Shown: positions 26,534-35,487 of the stretch, in pieces
Numbering within the stretch: the first letter of the stretch is position 1
Layout of the letters: the number at the start of each line of letters is the position of its first letter
NCBI GenBank assembly: GCA_002723275.1
Contig: PBNZ01000030.1
Location: forward strand, 162,879 to 226,878
Direction: 5' to 3'
Source of the DNA: Planctomycetaceae bacterium
GTDB taxonomy: Bacteria; Planctomycetota; Planctomycetia; Pirellulales; Pirellulaceae
Length of the DNA: 64,000 bases
The notes under the pieces: generated by a model
Databases searched by the model: none
Told to the model about the DNA's origin: nothing
What the model saw: the letters and a program-made list of their open reading frames with translations, nothing else
Position numbers and translations under genes: made by a program

Positions 26534-26983
26534 TCAAAAATTCTTCTTGCTGTCGAGTAACAAGGTCACCGGACCATCGTTCACTAATTCAACCTGCATC
26601 GACTGTCGAAAGCGACCGCATTCAACGGTGATATTTCGAGCTTTGGCGCAGTTTACGAATTGTTCGTAGAGTCGTTCTGCCATACCGGGTTCCGCTGCCA
26701 TCACAAAGCTGGGACGTCTACCTTTGCGGCAGTCTCCCCACAAAGTGAATTGGCTGACGACAAGCAAGCCTCCGGAAACATCTTGAAGTGATCGATTCAT
26801 GCGACCATCTTCGTCTTCAAAGATTCGCAGATCGACGATCTTATCGGCGAGGAACTGCGCGTCGTGATCCGTGTCGTCTTGACCGACACCAAGCAGCACG
26901 ACCAGGCCGTGTTCGATGCGCCCCGTTGTTTCGTCAGCGACGGTTACGTGAGCGCGAGTTACGCGTTGTACGCAGGCTCTCAT
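26534..26983 (-). CDS. dtd: D-aminoacyl-tRNA deacylase
   Basis: A 149-residue protein that removes D-amino acids from mischarged tRNA. Family motifs are [13 protein letters not shown] at the start, [26 protein letters not shown] and the cross-subunit Gly-cisPro segment NDGPVTLLL at the end. ATG 26983 fits the family N terminus exactly; the longer open frame (to 27103) lies in the upstream gene. It begins 7 bp after the stop of the hypothetical membrane protein and is probably cotranscribed with it. Confidence 0.96.
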   Translation of the reverse strand: MRACVQRVTRAHVTVADETTGRIEHGLVVLLGVGQDDTDHDAQFLADKIVDLRIFEDEDGRMNRSLQDVSGGLLVVSQFTLWGDCRKGRRPSFVMAAEPGMAERLYEQFVNCAKARNITVECGRFRQSMQVELVNDGPVTLLLDSKKNF

Positions 26984-26990
26984 AAATGAC

Positions 26991-27647
26991 TCATGAAGCT
27001 TGATCGAGACCCTTGTTCTGGCGGATCTTTTGAACTTCAGCCAGGATTTGATCGACGATTGCAGAGTTTTCTCGGATGCTGACGATCTGAAACATATAGG
27101 CAATCACGATCAACACGCTTCCGAAAAGCGAGGCAAATAGATGCGGTTGAACCCATAAGGGTGTCGACTCGCGCAGGGTGCCAGGATCTGCAGCGGCACC
27201 TAATCCTGCGATGACCATGACGAGCATGATTCCAAGGAGTGCGAAGGGAAACGACTTTCTTTTGAGCCGAGTGCTGGCGGCAGTATAGTCAGTTGAAAGC
27301 TGGTAGGTTTCCGCAACCTCCTTGCACCACCTGCTCGTTCCGATGAAATACGTTACCGAAATGCAATTCACGAGTAAGGCGACGAGGCCGGCGAGAATAC
27401 CAATCAGCATGTGAAGTCGAGCTCGGTCGCGAGGAGCGTTGAGATCGGTGTAGATTTGTTTGATCCCTGCTTGTAATTGTTCAACTTCTGACGCATTGGT
27501 GTCGGCTGGAAGTCCCTTGAGCTTGTATTCGAGCCGCAGGTATTGACGATACAACTCGTTGTACTTGCCCACACGGAGACCGAGTACGACTGAGATGCAA
27601 AGCAGCAGCGTGGCAACGATGGTCAAAGTTGTAAAGATGCGGGACAC
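26991..27647 (-). CDS. Hypothetical membrane protein
   Basis: A 218-residue protein with an N-terminal helix (residues 8-24) and a hydrophilic loop (25-78). Three more membrane segments follow (about 80-100, 133-150 and 170-190), plus a basic/acidic C-terminal tail [14 protein letters not shown]. It looks like a four-helix membrane protein with a coiled-coil-prone loop. No family recognised. It is cotranscribed with dtd downstream (7-bp gap). Confidence 0.72.
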   Translation of the reverse strand: MSRIFTTLTIVATLLLCISVVLGLRVGKYNELYRQYLRLEYKLKGLPADTNASEVEQLQAGIKQIYTDLNAPRDRARLHMLIGILAGLVALLVNCISVTYFIGTSRWCKEVAETYQLSTDYTAASTRLKRKSFPFALLGIMLVMVIAGLGAAADPGTLRESTPLWVQPHLFASLFGSVLIVIAYMFQIVSIRENSAIVDQILAEVQKIRQNKGLDQAS

Positions 27648-27841
27648 GGCGGCTCCGGCTTCCAGGTTAAAACCTTTAGTTTAAGGCGGGAAAGCGGAAC
27701 GTTCCAGGGATTTCGACGATCCGCTGCAACTTTCCTTGCCCTCTCTCCTCACCAGGAAAAGTGGACATGCAGGCTCGTGGTGGTGTCGCTACAATACTCG
27801 CCTTAACCCTGCGCTTTCGTAATTAACTTGTGGAGTCGTCC

Positions 27842-28480
27842 ATGCCACCCTCTCCTGGTCCTGATACTTGTTTTTGCTACTTGTTGCGGCACGGTGCGAC
27901 GGATAACAATCTTGCCAATCCACCGCTCCTGCAAGGTAATTCGGTCGATGGCCCGCTTTCTGATGAGGGAGTTGTCCAGGCTCGCGCCGCCAGTGCGGAA
28001 TTGTCCGAGCAACTGCTCGATGCCATTTATTGCAGTCCTCTAAAACGCGCTCGCGAGACCGCTGAAATCGTGGCCGCACCCCACGAGCTTTCGCCTCAGG
28101 TGGTCTCGGAAATATCCGAAGTGGATGTCGGTTCCTGGGAGGGACGCACATGGGTTGAAATTGAACAGTCAGAACCGGAGCATTATCGGCGATTCATGGA
28201 TGATCCTGCTCTGTTCGGCTACCGCGACGGAGAAAGTCTTACTGACGTTCACGGACGTGTTGTTCCTGCGATCCATAAGATTTTGAGCGACCATGTGGGG
28301 CAACGCATCGCAGTCGTTGCCCACAATGTTGTGAATCGTGTGTTACTCGCCGAAGCATTGAAGATGCCACTGGCTCAGGCTCGTTCGTTGTCGCAGGACA
28401 ATTGTGGCATCAACGTGCTGCGTTATCGAGATGGCGAGCTGAAGCTCGTGTCGATGAACTCGATCTTGCACCACTGGTAA
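27842..28480 (+). CDS. Histidine phosphatase superfamily protein (phosphoglycerate mutase-like)
   Basis: A 212-residue enzyme with the catalytic RHG motif (LLRHGATDNN), the CSPLKRARETA segment, acid residue region EVDVGSWEG and the late VVAHNVVNRVL histidine. This is the standard order of the 2-histidine phosphatase branch (GpmB/CobC-like). ATG 27842 has GGAG 6 bases upstream and is preferred over the GTG four codons earlier. Substrate not predictable; candidates include alpha-ribazole phosphate and phosphorylated sugars. Single gene. Confidence 0.9.
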   Translation: MPPSPGPDTCFCYLLRHGATDNNLANPPLLQGNSVDGPLSDEGVVQARAASAELSEQLLDAIYCSPLKRARETAEIVAAPHELSPQVVSEISEVDVGSWEGRTWVEIEQSEPEHYRRFMDDPALFGYRDGESLTDVHGRVVPAIHKILSDHVGQRIAVVAHNVVNRVLLAEALKMPLAQARSLSQDNCGINVLRYRDGELKLVSMNSILHHW

Positions 28481-28559
28481 AAAACAGGAGCAGGTTGCTT
28501 CTGCGAGTCAAGATTGAACTAGGATCCCATCGGCACAGACGGTCTAAGCTGCGCCGGAA

Positions 28560-29525
28560 TTAGCTTCCGTCCGGGTTCTTTCGCTTTGCGGCTGTTGTTG
28601 CATTCCGCCGTTGCTGAGCAAGATACTCTTCCGTGCCGTCGATGATTTCGATGTCCCCCGGCTTGTAGACGAAGAGTGCTGGATTGATCGGAGCGTTGAA
28701 CTGAACCTCAAATAGCTCCATGGTTACAAGCGACTGGGCTCGGGAGCCCGTTCCAGGGTTGCGAGGTTGTGAGCTGCGGAAATCCACACGATAGGGGAAA
28801 AAGTCGTCCTGCCCCAGGAAGATCAGAACATGATCCGGCATCTGTTGGGGTAAAGCTGACAGTTGGACTTCATTCGGATTGGCCAGTGCTGGATGATCCT
28901 TCGGCAAATGCATCGCCAATCGTTTTGGTTTCCATTGGCACACGATTGCCCATACCGGAACCTGTTGAAATTCCATCGATTGGGGTTCGCTGAAATTGAA
29001 ATTCAGTCGCATTGACTGGAGCAGCTGGGCCAGGCCTCCTCCCAAGTGAATCGATGAAGGAGGTGCCGTTTCGCTTACTAATTGTGCGGTTCGAACGACG
29101 CGCAGGTCAACGCGGCTGAGCGGGCCGGAGTTTTCCCGAATCCAAAGAAAGCGGCCGTCGCATACATGCAGCAGATTGTCAGGGCGATCGTCCCCAATCG
29201 ATAGCGAGAAACGTACCAAAGGATCGGGAGAGGATCGTTTTTGCAGGTAGACACCCGAGCCGACCTGTCTTTGTCCAAACAGTTGGCTTCGGTGGCGAAC
29301 CTTGGCTGAAATCGTTTGATGTTTGCCGAGTCGAGCAATCGCTTCATCGAGAATGGCGGTCCCCCGATTGGCGGATTGGGAGGAGCCTTGTAAGGGTGCT
29401 GTTGAGCTCACAGGGGCTGCAGGCAGTGCTGCCGCAGGCGGAGCTTTGCTGTCAGAGAAGGCGCGGGTAACACCGAAGCCAATCACGATCAGTCCGACTG
29501 TCAGGACAGGCAATCTGTAATCCAT
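28560..29525 (-). CDS. Hypothetical exported protein, LolA-like fold possible
   Basis: A 321-residue protein with a signal-anchor (VLTVGLIVIGFGVTRAF) and an Ala/Pro/Ser linker (28-55). The rest is beta-rich, with alternating patterns such as HVCDGRFLWIRENSG and FFPYRVDFRSSQPR, reminiscent of outer-membrane lipoprotein-sorting or LolA-type sheets. I cannot name the family. The gene is alone and divergent from the lipoprotein cluster that begins at 29823. Confidence 0.7.
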   Translation of the reverse strand: MDYRLPVLTVGLIVIGFGVTRAFSDSKAPPAAALPAAPVSSTAPLQGSSQSANRGTAILDEAIARLGKHQTISAKVRHRSQLFGQRQVGSGVYLQKRSSPDPLVRFSLSIGDDRPDNLLHVCDGRFLWIRENSGPLSRVDLRVVRTAQLVSETAPPSSIHLGGGLAQLLQSMRLNFNFSEPQSMEFQQVPVWAIVCQWKPKRLAMHLPKDHPALANPNEVQLSALPQQMPDHVLIFLGQDDFFPYRVDFRSSQPRNPGTGSRAQSLVTMELFEVQFNAPINPALFVYKPGDIEIIDGTEEYLAQQRRNATTAAKRKNPDGS

Positions 29526-29777
29526 GTGCTGATTCTGCCGGTTTTGCCAAAGATTCGAGGGACTGAATTCCGACCAAATACCCCTAGACCAACTCTTTAT
29601 CTCGTTGGCCGGTGGGTTATGCCTGCCGGCGTGACTGAAGATTCCGGAGTTGGCGGGGCCATTCTACGGAGGAGTCGCTTGTAGGTCTACTTGAATTACA
29701 GGCGATTCAAACATGGCATGGTCGCTCGATCGTGAGCACGGAAATAATTCGTCTTTGTCCGCAACTGTTTGGGTGGA

Positions 29778-29792
29778 TCGAGTCGGACTCGA
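29778..29792. promoter_or_regulatory. Perfect 15-base palindrome upstream of the lipoprotein gene
   Basis: TCGAGTC-G-GACTCGA, 30 bases before the ATG at 29823, between any promoter and the ribosome site. It could be an operator or an RNA hairpin in the leader. No known regulator can be assigned. Confidence 0.4.
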
Positions 29793-29822
29793 CCGCAGAT
29801 TGCGTTCAACAGGGGGGAAATC

Positions 29823-31115
29823 ATGAAGATACGTCAATGGATTGCGACGTTGCTGTTGTTCTCAACAGTCGCAGCAGTCGGATGCGAAATGACGGGCGGT
29901 CACAACTTGCCCCCCGCGTCTCGATTAGCTCAACCTGGACCTGGAGTCGGTGGGCCGGGACCCGGTGTACTAACACCTCCACGGCCACCTGTGGCACCTG
30001 TGTCGGCCATCGAGTCGATAACCGCAGACGCCGGCGTACCTGGCAGCGTTGCCAGTGTCGGTGCGATCGCTATGGGTGGGCCGCATGTCGGTCCGCAGTA
30101 TCTCACGGGAGCCAATGTTGTTCCCGCTGGTGGTACTGCAGCGCAAAACGTACAGGTTTGGTTCAAACGACCCGACCGAATGCAGGTGCAGTGGGATGTT
30201 TCTGGGGTCGGGCAATTTGACTCGGTTCCGCTTGTGACGCCCGGTCGCCAGTCCTTTACCCAGGGTGGCATTTACCGCTTGAAGCTAACCAATATCGAAA
30301 ACCAAGAAGGCGTTGAATTGTATCCGACGCTCGAAATCGGTCCGCCGCGTTATCGCAGCATGGCCTACCTTGCTCACAACGCGATTCCGATTCAGTTCAC
30401 GGAAGAGGATTTCGATCAGGTTTTGGCCGGCAACTTTGTCACCAAAGTGGTTTACCTGCCAGATCCCGAATTCCAAGGTGTTGCCGTTGCTGATGTCGCG
30501 ACTCTGGTTAGCACGCCTCTTGATCCCGGTTTGGATCCGATCGAAGAAGCGATCGACAAAGGTGTTATCCTGGCGGTTATCCGAATTGGTAACAAAGACA
30601 TGGAAACTCCAGGTGGGGAATACGATAGCGCTGTGATGAGCGAAAGCGTTGTTCCCGCTGGTTACGGAGCTCCTGTCAGTGCCGTTGCTTATGGCCGCGG
30701 TTTTAAGCACCATCAGCCCATGGTTGTTGCCAATACGACTCCCATGGCGCCCGGTGGAATGCCCGCCGAACTGATTTCTGGAGTGAATACTCCGCAGTAT
30801 GGAATGACGATGTCGGGTACGCCTATCGGTTTGCCCGGTCCGCCACATATTCCGCTAGGAGTACCGGCCGGGCTGCAGAAGCACGTCATGAAGAACTGGA
30901 CATCTCGACACATTCCTGATCCTGTCAGCAAGGTCAAGATTAATGTCAAGCAACGTCCGGGGTTGAGTTATCCACAACCGCCTTCCAAGGCGTGGATTAC
31001 CGAAGAGACGATCCATCCCACCGTGCATCATGGTCATCACCACCACGGTGCTCAGTCGATGGGCCAGGTCCACTACAACTGCGGTCCTGGATTTGCTCCT
31101 AACTTCCCTAACTAA
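29823..31115 (+). CDS. Predicted lipoprotein with paralogous exported domain
   Basis: A 430-residue exported protein with a strong AGGGGGG ribosome site. Its signal peptide ends in a lipobox-like AAVGC (C21), followed by a Pro/Gly-rich linker (28-60). The region around residues 120-240 (IYRLKLTNIENQEGVELYPTLEI, then IQFTEEDFDQVLAGNFVTKVVYL, each quoted as a pattern start) matches the same region of the next gene product. This indicates a duplicated family of exported proteins. The C-terminal part is Pro/Met/Gly-rich and ends with HHGHHHHG. Function unknown; probably a cell-envelope structural or surface protein. Confidence 0.8.
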   Translation: MKIRQWIATLLLFSTVAAVGCEMTGGHNLPPASRLAQPGPGVGGPGPGVLTPPRPPVAPVSAIESITADAGVPGSVASVGAIAMGGPHVGPQYLTGANVVPAGGTAAQNVQVWFKRPDRMQVQWDVSGVGQFDSVPLVTPGRQSFTQGGIYRLKLTNIENQEGVELYPTLEIGPPRYRSMAYLAHNAIPIQFTEEDFDQVLAGNFVTKVVYLPDPEFQGVAVADVATLVSTPLDPGLDPIEEAIDKGVILAVIRIGNKDMETPGGEYDSAVMSESVVPAGYGAPVSAVAYGRGFKHHQPMVVANTTPMAPGGMPAELISGVNTPQYGMTMSGTPIGLPGPPHIPLGVPAGLQKHVMKNWTSRHIPDPVSKVKINVKQRPGLSYPQPPSKAWITEETIHPTVHHGHHHHGAQSMGQVHYNCGPGFAPNFPN

Positions 31116-31137
31116 GGCAAGTTGAAAACGAATCGAA

Positions 31138-31171
31138 AACCACAGTTCTGCCTGAGAGTAGAACTGTGGTT
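31138..31171 (+). terminator. Hairpin after the lipoprotein gene, terminator-like
   Basis: AACCACAGTTCT and AGAACTGTGGTT pair over 12 bp across a 10-base loop, 22 bases after the stop. No T-run follows, so it may be an attenuator or a stability hairpin between the two paralogous genes rather than a full terminator. Confidence 0.6.
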
Positions 31172-31287
31172 GACTCAGTGATAGGCACCGCCCTGCTCTT
31201 TCGCAGGAAAACGAATTTCGCAAAAGAAAACAGGAAGTCACGGAACCGGGAAACCCCGGGGCCAAGAAACCACGGGAGTGGGACGAC

Positions 31288-32151
31288 ATGAGCAAGATTC
31301 GCTGCCTGAATCCACTTGTCAAGCAACTCGTCGTGGCTGCTGCTGTTCTGATTTGCGGGACACAAGCGGTTGCCCAAGAACGGCCCGTCCATCGGCTCTA
31401 CAACATTAATATGCCCCCCGGGGCGATTGGTGCTCAGCAGCTTCGCAGCAACTACCCCTTTCAAGGGTACGTTCAGCCGGTCAAGATTCGCGTTCCCGAG
31501 GGGGCCGACGTTGCCATTGCCGACAGTGAAGCTTTTGAGGTGACGGCTCCGACGTTGCGAGTTGGATTGATGGTCGGTTACGTCTACCGTCTCAAGGTTT
31601 CCAATATCCCTCGTTTCGAAGGGGAAGAAATCTATCCGAGCCTTGAAATTATCAACCGGCTCTATCCGCCGAGAGGAATGAAAGATCGTTTTCCCATACC
31701 GATCGAGATTGCTCAGGAAGATCTCGAGGCAGCGATTGCCGGCCAGATGGTCGTACGTGTGGTCTATGTCGAAGACCCCAACGAAGCCTTTCCGAAACAA
31801 GAAGATCCCGACTTTCAGCGTTACTTTGATGTACTGCCTGAGGAGGATCCTTTGCACGTTGCTGACGAGCTTGGTCGTCCCATCGCGATTTTGCGTCTAG
31901 GGTCGCGGCGGCCGAACTATACCGGTCCTGATCGTGAATTCCTGTTTGGATCGCCTCCCTTTAATTTGACGCCGGAGATTGTGGAGCCAGTTGGTGAAAC
32001 TGAAGATGACTCGGAAGTTTCTTCGTCGAGCCCCGATCTCATTGACAGTGGAAAAGTAAAGGAGATTCCAACGACAGAGGATGCTTCGGACGGAAATGAA
32101 GAATCATCGGGAGTGGAAGATCCATTCGCCGACGACGACATCAAGAATTAG
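31288..32151 (+). CDS. Exported paralogue of the upstream lipoprotein
   Basis: A 287-residue protein with a signal peptide (LVVAAAVLICGTQAVAQ/E). Its core (about 90-165) repeats the pattern of the upstream lipoprotein: YRLKVSNIPRFEGEEIYPSLEI, then PIEIAQEDLEAAIAGQMVVRVVYVEDP, each trimmed here to the shared skeleton. The C-terminal 70 residues are very acidic and Ser-rich and probably disordered. A GGGAG site lies ahead of ATG 31288. It precedes the DUF11 protein gene by 55 bp, so 29823-34003 probably forms one functional cluster of surface proteins. Confidence 0.78.
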   Translation: MSKIRCLNPLVKQLVVAAAVLICGTQAVAQERPVHRLYNINMPPGAIGAQQLRSNYPFQGYVQPVKIRVPEGADVAIADSEAFEVTAPTLRVGLMVGYVYRLKVSNIPRFEGEEIYPSLEIINRLYPPRGMKDRFPIPIEIAQEDLEAAIAGQMVVRVVYVEDPNEAFPKQEDPDFQRYFDVLPEEDPLHVADELGRPIAILRLGSRRPNYTGPDREFLFGSPPFNLTPEIVEPVGETEDDSEVSSSSPDLIDSGKVKEIPTTEDASDGNEESSGVEDPFADDDIKN

Positions 32152-32206
32152 GACACGGAAGAGAACGAAGGTTGGCTTGGACGTAAAGCATAACGGAGAC
32201 GGTCGT

Positions 32207-34003
32207 ATGCGAATTTCACGGTTGTTAACGATGGCTGCCATCTTGTTTCTTCACGGCAGTGCTCAGTCGCAGGATTCGTTGCCACCGATCGTTCCAGGGA
32301 AAATTTTGCTGGAGCGTCAGACGTCTGAAGATCTCGCTCCCATCCGTTCGGCGGTCGTCCATCGACTGATGGAAACGCCCGCTAAGGCAACGGTCGTCGC
32401 TGAAGACCAGAGCAAAAAAACGGCGAAAGAAGATGTGACCCGGCCCGTTGAGGTTTTGTCGGAGAATGCCAAGAAGTCAGGTGATGCCCAGGGGAATGCG
32501 CTGCCAAAGTCGAATCAGGCATCGCGCAATGCCAGCCCTCGAAAAACGATAGCCACTCGTGCCGTGGGCCCTGCGCCAGGTCTTCGCAAGGATCTGACGA
32601 TTTCCATGGACGGGCAATCCGGTCTGATGGAGAGGGAGTCGATGCCGAAGGAGAACCGTCGGAAATACGGTAACAAGAGAACGGCGAAACTTCCTTTCGA
32701 GAAGGAAGTCCCCCGCTCCACCGGGCCTCAGCTCATTAAAGATAAAACCACTTTTCCAAAATCGCCGTCTGTAGACGAGTCGTTTGAAGAAAAATATGAA
32801 GTGCCTTCGCCGAAGGTAAAAACGGTATCTGCTAATGAGTCGATTCTCCCGGCAAAAGACGAGTTAGACTCAGAGGTCGAATCCAAGATCAAGGCAAAAC
32901 CTGCCGTTAAGAAGGCTCATGAACCCAGCGGGAACTCGGTCATGGTCAAGCTTGCAGAGCATTTCGTGCGATCTGCAGGGGGCAAGCCCTCCGTCATGAA
33001 AACGACGGGCGTCCAGATTGGTTTGGGTTTGATGTCCGGAGACTGTACCTGTCCACCAGACATCGAGTATTGGCGGCCTCATGGTTACGAAGGGGTCTGG
33101 CCAGCGGATGAATACCTTTGCGATGGTGGCGATGCTAACGTGAGGGCTACAGTGAATCGAGATTCCGTCGTTTATGGACTCGATCTTGAGGATACGATTG
33201 CTCACTATGACACCGCGGACGGTCGGACTCTCGTTACGCCCTCCAACAGCGTGTGCATTTATGCTCCTCGCTTTGCCTCGGTCCGGAAGTTGGTCAGAGT
33301 TCAGCAAGACGAACGATTACTGCGACCTGGTGAGATCGACTTGCCAGTTCCGCCACTTGTTGAAGAGGCTACGCGTCCTCCGATGGTTGTGGAGCAGCCT
33401 GTGCCCACACTGCGTCTGCTGGATATTGATGGCCCACTCGCTTTACGCGATCGTCGACGTGAAGTCGAAATTGATCAGACGCAACGAGTTGCAGAGTTGG
33501 TCAGAGATTTCGAGGCCTACGAGGACTTTCAAGTTGTCCGTCTTGGTGTCGATAGCTCGGCCGAGAAAGCTCGGCTGATCGAATACATTGTTGCAGCCGT
33601 TGAGTGGTCCGATAACGACGCTCCAGAGGTGCTTGTAGGAGGCCAGGAAGCAGCTGTCAATAAATCGGTTGAGCGTACCGGGTTGGTTTATCAGGTGGAG
33701 GTTGGATCTCCCTGTCTGCGGATCATCAAGTTGGCCGATCGAACTGCCGCCCAACCTGGAGAGATTGTTGAATTCACACTTCGCTATGACAATATTGGCG
33801 AACAAACGGTTGATCAGGTTACCATCATGGATAATCTGACGACCCGCTTGGAGTATGTTCCCAATTCTTCTCAGAGTGATCGCGAGGCCGAATTCCTCAG
33901 TGAAGAGAATCAAGGCGAATCCTTGGCTCTCCGCTGGGAAATCAAAGAGCCATTGCTTCCCGGCGATGGTGGGATCATACGCTTTCAATGTCGAGTGCGT
34001 TGA
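32207..34003 (+). CDS. Exported DUF11-domain protein
   Basis: About 598 residues from ATG 32207 (MRISRLLTMAAILFLHGSAQSQ, a signal peptide). The first ~250 residues are Lys/Glu/Ser-rich and low complexity. A cysteine-containing region follows (about 275-370, CTCPPDIEYWRPHGYEG). The C-terminal ~95 residues are a DUF11-type immunoglobulin-like repeat (IVEFTLRYDNIGEQTVDQVTIMD, shown in part), which in other bacteria occurs in large surface proteins. It is co-directional with the two paralogous exported proteins upstream. An earlier frame opening at 32081 overlaps the previous gene and is unlikely to be used. Confidence 0.78.
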   Translation: MRISRLLTMAAILFLHGSAQSQDSLPPIVPGKILLERQTSEDLAPIRSAVVHRLMETPAKATVVAEDQSKKTAKEDVTRPVEVLSENAKKSGDAQGNALPKSNQASRNASPRKTIATRAVGPAPGLRKDLTISMDGQSGLMERESMPKENRRKYGNKRTAKLPFEKEVPRSTGPQLIKDKTTFPKSPSVDESFEEKYEVPSPKVKTVSANESILPAKDELDSEVESKIKAKPAVKKAHEPSGNSVMVKLAEHFVRSAGGKPSVMKTTGVQIGLGLMSGDCTCPPDIEYWRPHGYEGVWPADEYLCDGGDANVRATVNRDSVVYGLDLEDTIAHYDTADGRTLVTPSNSVCIYAPRFASVRKLVRVQQDERLLRPGEIDLPVPPLVEEATRPPMVVEQPVPTLRLLDIDGPLALRDRRREVEIDQTQRVAELVRDFEAYEDFQVVRLGVDSSAEKARLIEYIVAAVEWSDNDAPEVLVGGQEAAVNKSVERTGLVYQVEVGSPCLRIIKLADRTAAQPGEIVEFTLRYDNIGEQTVDQVTIMDNLTTRLEYVPNSSQSDREAEFLSEENQGESLALRWEIKEPLLPGDGGIIRFQCRVR

Positions 34004-34190
34004 GCACACGGTTGAGGACACGAAGGCTTTCGCTATTCGCCACCGATCGCTTGCGGTAAACTAGTGGTCTCATTCGAGTCATCCACGGGTGATGACTCCG
34101 ATCGTTGGTGACGCCCTTCAGTGCGTCTTTTTTCACTGCTCTTAAAGTGCCATTCAGGGAAAGCCTGATTGATGCGCAGGAGATAATCGG

Positions 34191-35303
34191 ATGCATTCCA
34201 GTTGGATTGCGGATCGTACAAGTGCTTTTGACAGTAGCGGAATTCGCCGGGTATTCGACTTGGCCGCCAAGATGACCAATCCGGTTAATCTGTCGATTGG
34301 TCAACCAGATTTTGATGTGCCGGAAAGCGTTCGCGAGGCTTGCATCGAAGCGATTAATTCAAATCGCAATGGCTATTCCGTGACTCAGGGAATACCCGCT
34401 TTGCGAGAAAAGCTGCAGCAACAGGTCGATAAGGAATACGGCCATTCCGATCGACGTGTTTTCGTCAGCTCGGGAACCAGTGGTGGGTTGGTGTTGAGCC
34501 TCCTGGCGATGGTTAATCCGGGTGACGAAGTGATCGTGTTTGATCCTTATTTTGTCATGTATAAGCCGCTCATTGAGCTTGTCGGTGGCGTTGCTGTTCT
34601 GTTGGATACCTATCCCACGTTTCAGGTGGATGTTGACCAGGTTGCTGCAGCGATCACGGAAAAAACAAAGCTAATCCTCTTCAACAGCCCGTCGAACCCA
34701 ACCGGGGTGTTAACCGATGAGGCGAATCTGCGAGCGTTGGCCGAATTAGCAGCCGATCGAGGTATTGCCCTGGTGTCCGATGAGATTTACCGAGAGTTCT
34801 GTTACGACCAGGAATTTATTTCTCCTGCCAAATTCAATGAAGAGAGCGTGGTGATTGATGGGTTTTCCAAAAGTCACGCGATGACCGGCTGGCGAGTTGG
34901 CTTTGTACATGGGCCGGCTGAATTGATCGAGACGATGGTCAAGCTGCAACAGTATTCCTTTGTTTGTGCACCACAACCGGCTCAGTGGGCTGCTGCGGTA
35001 GCTCTCGATTATGATGTTTCATCGCTGATGGAGGTGTACCGAGGTAAACGCGATCGCGTTGTCAGCGGACTGCAAAATGACTTTAATCTGGTGGTGCCGG
35101 GTGGGGCCTTCTACGTGTTTCCGGAAGCCCCCGGCGGCGATGCAACAGCCTTTGTGAATCGAGCCATTGAGAATAATCTGTTGATTATTCCGGGCGGTAT
35201 CTTTAGCGATCGAGATACACATTTTCGTATCTCCTATGCAGCCGATGATGAGACCATCGATCGTGGTGTTGAGATTCTACAAAGGTTGGCACGCAGCAGC
35301 TGA
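34191..35303 (+). CDS. PLP-dependent class I/II aminotransferase
   Basis: A 370-residue fold-type I aminotransferase of the aspartate-aminotransferase-like group. Visible are substrate-side N169 (NSPSNPTG), PLP-contacting D197 and Y200 (SDEIYREF), the Schiff-base lysine K227 in DGFSKSHAMTGWR and R235. N-terminal LSIGQPDFDVPESV is typical of PatA/AspC-like enzymes. The amino-acid specificity cannot be told from sequence alone; aspartate, alanine or aromatic donors are all possible. The gene stands alone and is followed by a short stem-loop. Confidence 0.93.
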   Translation: MHSSWIADRTSAFDSSGIRRVFDLAAKMTNPVNLSIGQPDFDVPESVREACIEAINSNRNGYSVTQGIPALREKLQQQVDKEYGHSDRRVFVSSGTSGGLVLSLLAMVNPGDEVIVFDPYFVMYKPLIELVGGVAVLLDTYPTFQVDVDQVAAAITEKTKLILFNSPSNPTGVLTDEANLRALAELAADRGIALVSDEIYREFCYDQEFISPAKFNEESVVIDGFSKSHAMTGWRVGFVHGPAELIETMVKLQQYSFVCAPQPAQWAAAVALDYDVSSLMEVYRGKRDRVVSGLQNDFNLVVPGGAFYVFPEAPGGDATAFVNRAIENNLLIIPGGIFSDRDTHFRISYAADDETIDRGVEILQRLARSS

Positions 35304-35304
35304 T

Positions 35305-35327
35305 GCGGACGAATTGCCGTCGTCCGC
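35305..35327 (+). terminator. Short stem-loop directly after the aminotransferase stop
   Basis: GCGGACGA and TCGTCCGC pair over 8 bp with a 7-base loop, one base after the TGA. There is no T-run, so it would be a weak or Rho-assisted terminator at best. Confidence 0.4.
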
Positions 35328-35434
35328 GCCGTGTCGATTAGCCGTGTGGATTAGCGGTCCTGGAGTAAACTGTTGTGGATGAACAACAGTGGCTGTCACG
35401 AAAGTTGCAATCCATGGTTCCGGTTGCGAAAAAA

Positions 35435-35467
35435 AAAGAGGTCGTTACCGGGAGTAACGACCTCTTT
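35435..35467 (-). terminator. Rho-independent terminator of clpX
   Basis: AAAGAGGTCGTTA and TAACGACCTCTTT form a 13-bp stem around a 7-base loop. Read on the minus strand it is followed by a run of T (the plus strand has nine A before the stem), 20 bases beyond the clpX stop. On the plus strand it may also stop readthrough from the aminotransferase gene. Confidence 0.85.
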
Positions 35468-35487
35468 GCTGATCTTCGTTAGATTGT

